Shown here piece after piece: positions 1-8,370 of a DNA stretch of 64,000 nucleotides. How positions within the stretch are numbered: the first letter of the stretch is position 1; every line of letters begins with the position of its first letter. Both the position numbers and the translations under genes were made by a program. Below the pieces are notes generated by a model that was not told where the DNA came from, did no database searches, and was given only the letters and a program-made list of their open reading frames with translations. The DNA lies in NCBI GenBank assembly GCA_947497265.1, contig CANMFP010000010.1, positions 1 to 64,000 on the forward strand. Direction: 5' to 3'. The DNA is from an uncultured Isoptericola sp. (GTDB lineage Bacteria; Actinomycetota; Actinomycetes; Actinomycetales; Cellulomonadaceae).

Positions 1-25
1 TGGGAGAGTAGGACGCCGCCGGACA
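1..25 (+). rRNA. rrf: 5S ribosomal RNA, 3' end only
   Basis: The first 24-25 bases match the conserved 3' end of actinobacterial 5S rRNA (GGGAGAGTAGG followed by CGCCGCCGGAC). The rest lies before the window. A strong hairpin follows directly, as expected at the end of an rRNA operon. The exact mature 3' end is uncertain by a few bases. Confidence 0.85.
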
Positions 26-38
26 CCCTTCACAGCCA

Positions 39-68
39 GGCCCCCCACACCACACGGTGCGGGGGGCC
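39..68 (+). terminator. rRNA operon intrinsic terminator
   Basis: GGCCCCCC at 39-46 pairs with GGGGGGCC at 61-68, and the stem continues with ACACC against GGTGC with one mismatch, leaving a 4-nt loop. It lies 14 bases after the 5S end. There is no long U tract, which is common in actinobacteria. Confidence 0.8.
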
Positions 69-189
69 TCGCTGCATGTCAGGAGCGGGTCGCTGTTCCC
101 ACCGGCTCGTCGATCTCGAACATTGCGGCCGACATCCCCGGTCGATGAGCGTGGGACAATCATTCACTGACCGGAACGAGAGGATGACA

Positions 190-1290
190 GTGAACGACAC
201 TCCGCGCGAGGACCGTCCTGCCCGAGGCGAGGACGGCCCGCGACGCCCCCAGGGGCAAGGGCGCGGCGACGGGCCGCGTCGCCCCCGGGACGACCAGCGA
301 CGTTCTGACGGTCCTCGTCGTGACGGAGGCGACGGTCGCGACGGATCGGACCGCCGCGGTGGCGCGCGTCGTGGCGAGACCGACGGCCGTCGCGGTGGCG
401 ACCGCCGCACCGGTACGGCAGGGCGTGGCGGCGCCAGCGCGCGGGGCGGTCGCCAGGACGGCAAGGCGTACGGCGGCGACAGGGGCCGGCGCGACGAACG
501 GCACGGCAGATCGCGTGGCCACAGCCCTCGCAGTGGCGCGGACCGCCCGGTGCGTCCCGAGCGTCCGCGGGACGCGGACCGCACTCCTGACCCCGAGATC
601 CCCGAGGGCGTCGACGCACGCCAGCTCAGCAAGGACGCCCGAGCTCGCCTGCGTGGCCTCAGCAAGGACAACGCCGACGGCGTCGGTGCGCACCTCGTGA
701 TGGCCGGCCGGCTGCTCGACACCGACCCGGAGCAGGCCTACCTGCACGCGCAGGCAGCGGTCCGGCGCGCCGGGAGGATCGACGTCGTCCGGGAGGCCGC
801 GGGTATCGCGGCGTACCGCACGGGACGCTACGCCGAGGCTCTGCGCGAACTGCGCACGGTGCGGCGGCTGAACGGCTCGTCGGAGCACCTGCCGCTCATG
901 GCCGACGCGGAGCGCGGACTGGGACGCCCCGAGCGGGCGATCGCTCTGGCGCAGTCGGAAGAAGCGGCCACGCTCGACTCCGAGGCGCGGACCGAGCTGG
1001 CCATCGTCGTGAGCGGTGCGCGGAGCGACCTGGGCGACCATGACGCTGCGCTGACGGTCCTGGACCGGATTCCGGCCCCGGAGCGCCAGGGTGATCTCGG
1101 CCTGCGCGTGCTGCAGGCGCAGGCCGTCGCTCTCGAGGCGGCGGGTCGGGACGACGAGGCCGCGCGGGTGCTGTCCGGGCTCGACCCGGCGGCCCTGGAC
1201 CGCGCTGCCGGTGTGCCCGAGGGCGACGAGGACTACGTGGTCTACGACGCCTTCGACGAGGAGGCGGACGACGAGGAGGCCGACACGTGA
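190..1290 (+). CDS. RG-rich disordered TPR-repeat protein
   Basis: About 366 aa. The first third (roughly residues 10-150) is low-complexity Arg/Gly/Asp with many RGG and RRGG groups and is almost certainly disordered. From about residue 165 on it is helical, with paired Ala-rich repeats typical of TPR/SEL1-like scaffolds, and it ends in an acidic tail. No catalytic motif is seen. GTG 190 is preferred because GAGAGG (178-183) lies 6 bases upstream; ATG 184 is the alternative. The stop overlaps the GTG of the next gene, so the two are translationally coupled. Position corresponds to the TPR protein Rv1691 in the conserved tlyA-recN-pyrG block. Function unknown; the basic tail suggests nucleic-acid or ribosome contact (inference). 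Confidence 0.8.
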   Translation: MNDTPREDRPARGEDGPRRPQGQGRGDGPRRPRDDQRRSDGPRRDGGDGRDGSDRRGGARRGETDGRRGGDRRTGTAGRGGASARGGRQDGKAYGGDRGRRDERHGRSRGHSPRSGADRPVRPERPRDADRTPDPEIPEGVDARQLSKDARARLRGLSKDNADGVGAHLVMAGRLLDTDPEQAYLHAQAAVRRAGRIDVVREAAGIAAYRTGRYAEALRELRTVRRLNGSSEHLPLMADAERGLGRPERAIALAQSEEAATLDSEARTELAIVVSGARSDLGDHDAALTVLDRIPAPERQGDLGLRVLQAQAVALEAAGRDDEAARVLSGLDPAALDRAAGVPEGDEDYVVYDAFDEEADDEEADT

Positions 1291-2300
1291 GCGCGTCGCT
1301 GCTCGGCAGCGACCGGCCGTTGGCCGACGTGCACGACCTGGCCCTCGTCGACCTCGACGGCGTCGCGTACCAGGGGCGGCTCCCGATCGCGCACGCTGCG
1401 GCGTCGCTGGGTGAGGCGCGCACGAGAGGTCTTCGCCTGGTCTTCGTGACGAACAACGCCTCGCGCGAGCCGGAGGAGGTGGCGAGCCGGCTGACCGGTC
1501 TCGACATCCCGACGGATCCTGACGAGGTCATGACAGCCGCGCAGGCGTGCGCGAACCTGCTCCGGACCCGCCTGGAGCCGGGCGCCAAGGTGCTTGTGGT
1601 GGGCGGCAAGGGACTGACCACGGCCGTGACCGAGGCTGGTTACGAGGTGGTGACGTCGGCCGAGGACGGACCAAACGCCGTCGCCCAGGGCTACTCGCCG
1701 GAGCTCGCCTGGCCGGACCTGGCCGAGGCGGCGTACGCCGTCGCCGGCGGAGCCTGGCACGTGGCGAGCAACCGAGACCTGTCGCTCCCGACGGAGCGAG
1801 GCCTCGCGCCGGGCAACGGGGCGCTGGTGGCCGCGGTCGTCGCCGCCACCGGGGTGGACCCGGACAGCGCCGGCAAGCCCGAGCCGACCATGTATCGCAT
1901 GGCCGTGGAACGGGTCGGCGCCCGGCGCCCGCTGGTGATCGGGGACCGGCTGGACACGGACCTGGCTGGCGCGCGCGCCGGTGGCTATCCCGGCCTGCAC
2001 GTGCTGACGGGCGTCTCGAGCGCTCGAGACGCCGTCCTGGCCGGACCGGGCATGCGCCCCGACTACCTCGGTGCTGACCTGCGGTCGTTGCTCGAGCCGC
2101 ACCCGGCGCCGAGCGAGGCCGAGGACGGCTGGTGGCGGTGCGCAGGACGTTCCGCCCGCGTGGTGGACGGCTCCCTCGAGCTCGACGGCGAGGGCCCTGC
2201 CGGGATCGACGTGGTCCGCGCCGCCTGTGCCGCGGCGTGGTCCGCCGTCGACGACGGGGCGCTGCTGGACCCCGCCGGCGTTCCCGAGCTGACCGCTTGA
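1287..2300 (+). CDS. HAD-IIA family hydrolase (NagD/PGP-like phosphatase)
   Basis: 337 aa. HAD motif I is DLDGVAYQG with the nucleophile Asp near residue 23, motif II is the FVTNNAS segment, and motif IV is GDRLDTDLAGA near residue 215, after the KPEP lysine of motif III. This is the class IIA cap arrangement of p-nitrophenylphosphatase/phosphoglycolate-type phosphatases. The last 80 residues after the HAD core form an extra domain also seen in actinobacterial orthologues such as Rv1692, a proposed glycerol-3-phosphate phosphatase; I assign only the family. GTG start overlaps the preceding stop (GTGA). Confidence 0.9.
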   Translation: MSASLLGSDRPLADVHDLALVDLDGVAYQGRLPIAHAAASLGEARTRGLRLVFVTNNASREPEEVASRLTGLDIPTDPDEVMTAAQACANLLRTRLEPGAKVLVVGGKGLTTAVTEAGYEVVTSAEDGPNAVAQGYSPELAWPDLAEAAYAVAGGAWHVASNRDLSLPTERGLAPGNGALVAAVVAATGVDPDSAGKPEPTMYRMAVERVGARRPLVIGDRLDTDLAGARAGGYPGLHVLTGVSSARDAVLAGPGMRPDYLGADLRSLLEPHPAPSEAEDGWWRCAGRSARVVDGSLELDGEGPAGIDVVRAACAAAWSAVDDGALLDPAGVPELTA

Positions 2301-2345
2301 CGGCACCCGCCCGTGCGTCGTGCCGGGGCCGCCGCCCCCAGCAGG

Positions 2346-2351
2346 TAGCGT
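2346..2351 (+). promoter_or_regulatory. candidate -10 box for the tlyA operon
   Basis: TAGCGT sits about 35 bases before the ATG of the 60-aa gene in the 84-bp gap after the HAD gene. No clear -35 is visible. Confidence 0.3.
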
Positions 2352-2384
2352 TGCCCCGGGACGGACGAGCAGCGAGGAGGGGAC

Positions 2385-2567
2385 ATGTCGCAGGACGCGG
2401 AGGCGCCGCGCGCGCCGGCACCGGAACGTCCTGAGTCACCTCTTGCGCCGCTCGACGGCCTGGACGAGCTCTCGACCGACCAGCACGTCGCACGCTTCGA
2501 GGCGGTCCACGACCGCCTGCGAGCGCGACTCGACGACGGCCCGGCGGACGACGAGGCGGGTGACTGA
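2385..2567 (+). CDS. conserved small actinobacterial protein next to tlyA
   Basis: 60 aa, acidic, with a Pro-rich start and an amphipathic helix (about residues 28-50, LSTDQHVARFEAVHDRLRA). A strong Shine-Dalgarno (GAGGAGGGG) precedes the ATG. The stop overlaps the start of tlyA (TGATG), so it is coupled to it. It occupies the place of the short hypothetical protein Rv1693 in mycobacteria. No domain is recognised; the helix suggests a protein partner, perhaps TlyA (inference from position only). Confidence 0.8.
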   Translation: MSQDAEAPRAPAPERPESPLAPLDGLDELSTDQHVARFEAVHDRLRARLDDGPADDEAGD

Positions 2568-3457
2568 TGCCCGAGCGTGCCGACGCCGAGCTCGTGCGGC
2601 GTGGCCTGGCCCGGTCGCGCAAGCAGGCCTCGGTCCTGATCGCCGCCGGCCGCGTCCGGATGGACGAGACGGTCGTGGCCAAGTCCTCGACCCCGGTACC
2701 GTCCGGTCGTGCACTGGTCGTCGAACCTGATCCTGACGACCCCGGCTACGCGTCCAGAGCCGGGGGTAAGCTCGCGAGCGCCCTCGAGGCTCTCGCGGGC
2801 GACCCCGCGGGACGCGAGCTGACCGACCGCCTGCCGGGCGGGGACTGCCTGGACCTGGGCGCCTCGACCGGAGGTTTCACCGATGTGCTGCTGCGGCGCG
2901 GCGCCGCGCACGTGACGGCGCTCGACGTCGGCCACGACCAGCTCGTGCCGGCGCTGCGGACAGACCCGCGCGTGACGGTGCGCGAGGGGCTCAACGTGCG
3001 ACACCTGGGGGTCGACGACCTGGGCTCGCCACCGGACGTCGTCGTGGGTGACCTGTCGTTCATCTCGCTCCGGCTCGTCGTCTCCGCCGTCGCCGGGGTG
3101 ATGGCACGTGGCTCGTTCGCCCTGCTGCTGGTCAAGCCGCAGTTCGAGGTCGGTCGTAACCGGCTCGGCAGCGGTGGGGTCGTCCGCGACCCCGACCTGC
3201 ACGTCGGGTCGGTGGTGGACGTCGCCGCGTCGGCGGCAGCCGCGGGCCTCACCGTCCTCGGCGTCGTCCCGAGCGCGCTGCCGGGCCCCAGCGGCAACCG
3301 AGAGTACTTCTGCTGGATGCGCCGGGCGGACGCGGCGCCGGTCGACCGCAGCGCGTTGACGGAAGCCGCGCGAGCCGCTGTCGACTGGCAGCCCGGCGGT
3401 GGGGGCCTTCCGCCGGTGGTCCCGGTGCCGGCGGGCGTCTCCGGAGGTGCGTCATGA
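2567..3457 (+). CDS. tlyA: TlyA family rRNA 2'-O-methyltransferase
   Basis: 296 aa. An S4 RNA-binding domain covers about residues 3-65 (RADAELVRRGLARSRKQ), followed by a Rossmann methyltransferase of FtsJ type with the SAM loop CLDLGASTGGFTD near residue 95, the DVGHDQL acidic strand and VVGDLSFIS near residue 160. TlyA methylates ribose 2'-OH of 16S C1409 and 23S C1920 in mycobacteria, which gives capreomycin sensitivity; dual or single specificity cannot be told here. It starts on the preceding stop and overlaps nadK by 4 bases. Also called hemolysin A in older annotation. Confidence 0.93.
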   Translation: MPERADAELVRRGLARSRKQASVLIAAGRVRMDETVVAKSSTPVPSGRALVVEPDPDDPGYASRAGGKLASALEALAGDPAGRELTDRLPGGDCLDLGASTGGFTDVLLRRGAAHVTALDVGHDQLVPALRTDPRVTVREGLNVRHLGVDDLGSPPDVVVGDLSFISLRLVVSAVAGVMARGSFALLLVKPQFEVGRNRLGSGGVVRDPDLHVGSVVDVAASAAAAGLTVLGVVPSALPGPSGNREYFCWMRRADAAPVDRSALTEAARAAVDWQPGGGGLPPVVPVPAGVSGGAS

Positions 3458-4410
3458 CCCGTCGCGTGCTCATCGTGACCCACGGCGGCCGCCCTGAGGC
3501 CGTCGCCGCCATGGCCGAGGCGGTGGCGGAGCTGGAGAGCGCAGGCTTCGAGGTGGCCCTGCACGACGACGATCTCGCCGAGACCTTCGGCGACCAGATG
3601 TCGGCCACGCGGGTGCGCGAGGGCGTGGCCGAGTCGGAGATCGTGATGGTGCTCGGTGGTGACGGCACGATCCTGCGTGCCGCCGAGCTCACCCACGGCA
3701 CCGACGTCCCCCTGCTCGGGGTCAACCTGGGCCACGTGGGCTTCCTCGCCGAGTCGGAGCGCGACAACCTCCACGACGCCGTGCGCCGGGTCGCCGCGCG
3801 CGAGTACGTGGTTGAGGAGCGCAGCGTCGTCGACGTCGTGGTGCACCGGCCGGGGGAGAGCGAGCCGGTCACCGGGTGGGCCCTCAACGAGGCCACCGTG
3901 GAGAAGGCGCAGCGGGACCGGATGATCGAGGTCGCGATCGCTGTCGACGAGCGCCCCGTCAGCTCGTTCGGCTGCGACGGCGTGGTCGTGTCCACCGCGA
4001 CCGGGTCGACAGCCCACGCCTTCTCGGCGGGCGGGCCGATCATGTGGCCGGACGTGGACGCGGTGCTGCTGGTGCCGCTCTCCGCCCACGCGCTGTTCTC
4101 GCGTCCCTTGGTGATCGGTCCGCGCTCGGAGTTCACGGTCGACGTGCTGGCGCGCAGCCCGCTGCCCGCGGTGCTGACCTGTGACGGGCGGCGCAGCATC
4201 GACCTCCCGGTAGGGACAAGGGTGCAGGTACGGCGAGGGGCGGTGCCGCTGCGGTTCGCGCGGCTGGCGCACGCGCCCTTCAGCGACCGGCTCGTCTCGA
4301 AGTTCAACCTGCCGGTCATCGGCTGGCGCGAGGCCGCGGGTGAAGCGGCGGCGCGCCGGGCGGCGCGGTACGCCGTCGACCAGGACGACCAGGACGACAA
4401 GGAGGCATGA
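3454..4410 (+). CDS. nadK: NAD kinase
   Basis: 318 aa, ATP/polyphosphate-dependent NAD+ kinase making NADP+. Diagnostic motifs are the GGDGTILRAAE loop near residue 66, the NE-x-TVEK segment near residue 145 and the SCDG-type/TGSTAHAFSAGGP loop near residues 170-190. Start ATGA overlaps tlyA and the stop overlaps recN, so tlyA-nadK-recN form one translational unit. The C-terminal 20 residues are an acidic tail (QDDQDDKEA) outside the fold. Confidence 0.95.
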   Translation: MTRRVLIVTHGGRPEAVAAMAEAVAELESAGFEVALHDDDLAETFGDQMSATRVREGVAESEIVMVLGGDGTILRAAELTHGTDVPLLGVNLGHVGFLAESERDNLHDAVRRVAAREYVVEERSVVDVVVHRPGESEPVTGWALNEATVEKAQRDRMIEVAIAVDERPVSSFGCDGVVVSTATGSTAHAFSAGGPIMWPDVDAVLLVPLSAHALFSRPLVIGPRSEFTVDVLARSPLPAVLTCDGRRSIDLPVGTRVQVRRGAVPLRFARLAHAPFSDRLVSKFNLPVIGWREAAGEAAARRAARYAVDQDDQDDKEA

Positions 4411-6125
4411 GGGTGCTCGAGGAGATCGCGATCGAGGACCTCGGGGTGATCCGCGCCGCCCGCGTCCCGCTGGCCCCGGGCCTGACGGTCATCACCGGTG
4501 AGACCGGTGCCGGCAAGACGATGGTCCTCACCGGGCTCGGTCTGCTCATGGGAGGCAAGGCCGACCCCGGGACGATCCGGTCGGGTGCGGACCGTGCCGT
4601 GGTCGAGGGCAGGTGGGACCTCGCCCGCCATCCCGCCGCGGCGCGCCGGGTCGACGACGCCGGGGGCACCGTCGACGACGACGGCTCCGTCGTCGTCCTG
4701 CGGACCGTCGCCGGAGGTCGGTCCCGGGCGCACCTGGGAGGGCGCGGGGTGCCGCAGGGCGTCCTCGCCGAGATCGCGGACGACCTGGTCACGGTCCACG
4801 GGCAGTCCGACCAGCTCCGTCTGCGCACCCCCGCCAAGCAGCGGGCCGCCCTCGACCGCTTCGCGGGGGCCGATCACGCGGCGGTGCTGGTCGAGCACCG
4901 CGCGGCCTGGGCCGAGCGTGCGGCCCTGCAGGCGGAGATCGACGACCTGACCTCCCGTGCGGCGGAACGGGCGCGCGAGGCCGAGCTCCTGCGGCTCGGG
5001 CTCGCCGAGGTGGAGCGCATCGATCCTCAGCCGGGCGAGGACGTCGAGCTCGCGACGCTGGTCGCGCGTCTGGGCAACGCCGAGCAGCTGCGTCAGGCGG
5101 CCCAGCTCGCCCACGACGCGGTCGCCGGTGAGGACATGGACACCGAGGGGTCGGCCGTGCACGCGGTGGAACGCGCCCGCCGCTCGCTCGAGAGCGTCGT
5201 GGCCGACGACCCCGGGCTCGAGGACCCGGCGCGTCGGTTGGCGGAGGCGGGCTACCTGCTCGCGGACATCGCCACCGAGCTGTCCGGGTACGTCGCCGAC
5301 CTCCAGGCCGACCCCGCGGCGCTGGAGACGGCCCACGCCCGGCTCGCCGAGCTGGGGACGCTGACACGCAGCTACGGCAGCAGCATCGACGAGGTGCTGC
5401 AGTGGGCGTCGGACGCCGGGTTGCGTCTGCTCGACCTCGACGACGGCGGCGGTCGGCTCGAGGGCATGCGGGAGCGGGTCGCCGAGCTCGACGAGCAGGT
5501 GGCCGACCTGGCCGCGCGGGTCACCGCAGGCCGGACCGATGCCGCGGGGCAGCTCGCTGCCGCCGTCACCGCCGAGCTGGCCGGGCTCGCGATGAGCGGT
5601 GCGCGGCTCGAGATCGAGGTGTCCGCGGCGGACCCGGGGCCGGCGGGCGCGGACCAGGTGACGTTCCTGCTCGTCCCGCACCCCGGGGCGCCGGCCCGGC
5701 CGCTCGGCAAGGGTGCGTCGGGCGGTGAGCTCTCCCGGGTGATGCTCGCGGTCGAGGTGGCGCTCGCCACGGCCGCGGACGAGGCCGCCGACACGGTGCT
5801 GCCGACGTTCGTCTTCGACGAGGTGGACGCCGGCGTCGGCGGCCGGGCAGCCGTCGAGGTCGGCCGCCGGCTCGCGTCGCTGGCGCGCAGCACCCAGGTC
5901 GTCGTGGTGACGCACCTCGCCCAGGTGGCGGCGTTCGCCGACACCCATCTGGTGGTGACGAAGTCGGCCGGCGACGACGGCGACGCGACCGTGACCGGTG
6001 TCCGGGCGGTGTCCGACGACGAGCGGGTCCGTGAGCTGGCGCGCATGCTTTCCGGCCAGGACGACTCGGAGACAGCACGTCGCCACGCCGTCGAGCTCAT
6101 CGAGTCCTCCGTCGTGGGACGATAG
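4407..6125 (+). CDS. recN: DNA repair protein RecN
   Basis: 572 aa SMC-like ATPase for double-strand break repair. Walker A is GETGAGKTMVL near residue 31; a long Ala/Glu-rich coiled-coil region spans roughly 150-360; the ABC signature is KGASGGELSRVML near residue 435 and Walker B FVFDEVDAGVGG near residue 470. The length is normal for the family. ATGA overlap with nadK. The linked tlyA-nadK-recN order is conserved through Actinobacteria. Confidence 0.95.
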   Translation: MRVLEEIAIEDLGVIRAARVPLAPGLTVITGETGAGKTMVLTGLGLLMGGKADPGTIRSGADRAVVEGRWDLARHPAAARRVDDAGGTVDDDGSVVVLRTVAGGRSRAHLGGRGVPQGVLAEIADDLVTVHGQSDQLRLRTPAKQRAALDRFAGADHAAVLVEHRAAWAERAALQAEIDDLTSRAAERAREAELLRLGLAEVERIDPQPGEDVELATLVARLGNAEQLRQAAQLAHDAVAGEDMDTEGSAVHAVERARRSLESVVADDPGLEDPARRLAEAGYLLADIATELSGYVADLQADPAALETAHARLAELGTLTRSYGSSIDEVLQWASDAGLRLLDLDDGGGRLEGMRERVAELDEQVADLAARVTAGRTDAAGQLAAAVTAELAGLAMSGARLEIEVSAADPGPAGADQVTFLLVPHPGAPARPLGKGASGGELSRVMLAVEVALATAADEAADTVLPTFVFDEVDAGVGGRAAVEVGRRLASLARSTQVVVVTHLAQVAAFADTHLVVTKSAGDDGDATVTGVRAVSDDERVRELARMLSGQDDSETARRHAVELIESSVVGR

Positions 6126-6130
6126 CCCCG

Positions 6131-7324
6131 ATGAGACTGACCCTGCGCCGGGCCGACCGCGGCCCTGAGACCAGCGACGACGCGACCGAGCACTGCGGTC
6201 CGGCTCGCGTCGGAGCACGTACGAAGGACCTCACGAAGCGTCTCTCCGCCGGTGACGTGGCCGTGATCGACCACGCCGACATCGACCGTGTCGCGGCCGA
6301 GGCCCTCGTCGCCGCACGTCCGTCGGCGGTGCTGAACGCCGCGCCGTCGACCACCGGCCGTTACCCGAACGCGGGCCCCGGCATCCTCCTCGAGGCGGGG
6401 ATCGTGCTCGTCGACGGGCTCGGCCCTGAGGTGATGGACATCCACGAGGGCGCTCGCGTCGCCGTCGAGGAGGGCGCCGTCCTCGTCGACGGCAAGCCGT
6501 GGGCCACCGGTACGCGACAGACGCCCGAGACCGTCGAGACCGCCCTCGCCGCAGCCCGGGACGGGCTGTCGGACGAGATCGAGCGGTTCGCCGAGAACAC
6601 GATGACCTACCTGCGCCGTGAACGGGACCTGCTGCTCGACGGCGTCGGCGTCCCGGACGTGCGGACCAGGTTCGCCGGCCGGCACGTCCTCATCGTGGTG
6701 CGCGGCTACCACTACCGCGAGGACCTGGCGATGCTGCGGTCCTACATCCAGGAGAACCGGCCGGTGCTGGTCGGGGTGGACGGCGGTGCGGACGCGATCC
6801 TCGACGCCGGCTGGCGTCCGGACATGATCGTCGGGGACATGGACTCGGTGTCCGACAAGGCGCTGGCCTGCGGTGCGGAGATCGTCGTGCACGCCTACCG
6901 GACCGGCGACGCCCCGGGCCTGGAACGCGTCCGCGAGCTCGGCGTGGACCCGGTGGTCTTCCCGGCGACGGGCACCAGCGAGGACATCGCCATGCTGCTC
7001 GCGGACGACAAGGACGCCGAGCTCATCGTCGCGGTCGGCACCCACGCCACCCTCGTGGAGTTCCTCGACAAGGGCCGTGCGGGCATGGCGAGCACCTTCC
7101 TCACCCGGCTCCGCGTCGGGGGCAAGCTGGTGGACGCCAAGGGCGTGTCCCGCCTGTACCGCACCCGCATCTCGAACCTTCAGCTCACGCTCCTGTCGCT
7201 GGCGGGCGTGGGGGCCGTGCTGGCGGCCCTGTGGTCGACGGCGGCCGGACAGACCGCCTTCGGACTCGTGGGCGCCCAGATCGACGACATCGTCTCGTGG
7301 GTCGGCAGCCTCTTCGGCGGCTGA
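6131..7324 (+). CDS. steA: SteA-like cytokinetic ring protein
   Basis: 397 aa. The N-terminal 330 residues are cytosolic with a thiamine-pyrophosphokinase-like fold (VGVDGGADAILDAGW and IVGDMDSVSDKAL around residues 215-245, plus TGTSEDIAMLLA near 280). One membrane helix follows near residues 350-370 (LTLLSLAGVGAVLAALW). This is the architecture of SteA of Corynebacterium (Rv1697 in M. tuberculosis), which with SteB activates peptidoglycan hydrolysis during daughter-cell separation. It starts 5 bases after recN and is followed by steB, which supports the call. Confidence 0.88.
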   Translation: MRLTLRRADRGPETSDDATEHCGPARVGARTKDLTKRLSAGDVAVIDHADIDRVAAEALVAARPSAVLNAAPSTTGRYPNAGPGILLEAGIVLVDGLGPEVMDIHEGARVAVEEGAVLVDGKPWATGTRQTPETVETALAAARDGLSDEIERFAENTMTYLRRERDLLLDGVGVPDVRTRFAGRHVLIVVRGYHYREDLAMLRSYIQENRPVLVGVDGGADAILDAGWRPDMIVGDMDSVSDKALACGAEIVVHAYRTGDAPGLERVRELGVDPVVFPATGTSEDIAMLLADDKDAELIVAVGTHATLVEFLDKGRAGMASTFLTRLRVGGKLVDAKGVSRLYRTRISNLQLTLLSLAGVGAVLAALWSTAAGQTAFGLVGAQIDDIVSWVGSLFGG

Positions 7325-7362
7325 CCCATCGCGACCCCTGAACCAAGGAGTACCCGCACGCC

Positions 7363-8370
7363 GTGATCGATTTTCGCTACCACCTCGTCTCGCTGATCTC
7401 CGTGTTCGTCGCGCTCGCGGTCGGCATCATCCTGGGCGCGGGGCCACTGCAGAACGCGATCGGTGACCAGCTCACCGACCAGGTGGAGGCCCTGCGGTCC
7501 GAGCGCACCGACCTGCGCGAGATCCTGGTCGAGACGGAGTCCGAGCTGGCCGACCAGAACGCCTATGCGCTGGCCGCCGGGGCGGAGCTGGTCGACGGCT
7601 CGCTGACGGGCGTCACCGTCGCGGTGGTCGACGCCGGCGGCACGGCCGACACGCTCGAGGTCGACGTCGTCAGCCGGCTGGAGGACGCCGGAGCACGCAT
7701 CGTCGCCCAGGCGTCGCTCACCGACGCCTGGAGCTCCGCCGAGGACTCCGTGCTGCGGGGGACGGTCGCGGACGGCCAGCGCGAGCACGTCGCCGACGCG
7801 ATCGACGAGGAGGCCGGCACGGCCGAGGTCCTCGGCGCGGTCCTCGGTCTGGCGATGACCGAGGCGGACCAGCAGATGCCGTCGGCGCGCAGCGAGCGCT
7901 CCATGGAGCTGTATGAGCTGATGCTGCGCGTCGGACTCGTCGAGTCCCGGTTCGAACCGTCCGGACCGGCCGACGCCGTGCTGCTGCTCGGCGGCGCCGC
8001 TGCCGACGAGGACGCGACGGCTGACGGAGCCGGTTCCGAGGAGCCCGAGGACGTCGACGTCGTGGCGCTCGTCTCGGCGCTCCAGGCGACGGCGCAGGAC
8101 GTCGTGGTCGCGGGGCCGACGGCCGCGGACGGCGACCTGGTCTCGGACGTCCGTGCCGACGACGACGTCGTGGCGCGAGTGAGCACCGTCAGCGGCACCG
8201 AGCGCGAGGTCATGCGCCTGAACGTGCCGCTCGCCCTGGCCGCCCAGATCGCGGGCGAGGTGGGTCAGTACGGGTTCGAGGAGGACGCCGCCGTGGTGCC
8301 GCCGGCCGTCGACCTGCCGGGCCCGGACGACGAGGCCGACGGCTCGGGCGACTCCGGCGGTGACTCCTGA
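7363..8370 (+). CDS. steB: SteB/MctB-like membrane protein (copper transporter family)
   Basis: 335 aa. One N-terminal membrane helix (residues 8-28, LISVFVALAVGIILGAGPL) is followed by a coiled coil (about 35-65) and a large Asp/Glu-rich extracytoplasmic domain. This matches the family named copper transporter in databases (MctB, Rv1698) and SteB of Corynebacterium, partner of SteA. No Cys/Met/His copper site is obvious, so the cell-separation role is better supported than transport. GTG start; RBS AAGGAG lies about 10 bases upstream. Its stop overlaps the next start by 1 base. Confidence 0.85.
   Translation: MIDFRYHLVSLISVFVALAVGIILGAGPLQNAIGDQLTDQVEALRSERTDLREILVETESELADQNAYALAAGAELVDGSLTGVTVAVVDAGGTADTLEVDVVSRLEDAGARIVAQASLTDAWSSAEDSVLRGTVADGQREHVADAIDEEAGTAEVLGAVLGLAMTEADQQMPSARSERSMELYELMLRVGLVESRFEPSGPADAVLLLGGAAADEDATADGAGSEEPEDVDVVALVSALQATAQDVVVAGPTAADGDLVSDVRADDDVVARVSTVSGTEREVMRLNVPLALAAQIAGEVGQYGFEEDAAVVPPAVDLPGPDDEADGSGDSGGDS

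Noticed and set aside
3249-6218. 989-aa open frame on the minus strand
   Set aside because: Antisense of nadK and recN with low-complexity composition.
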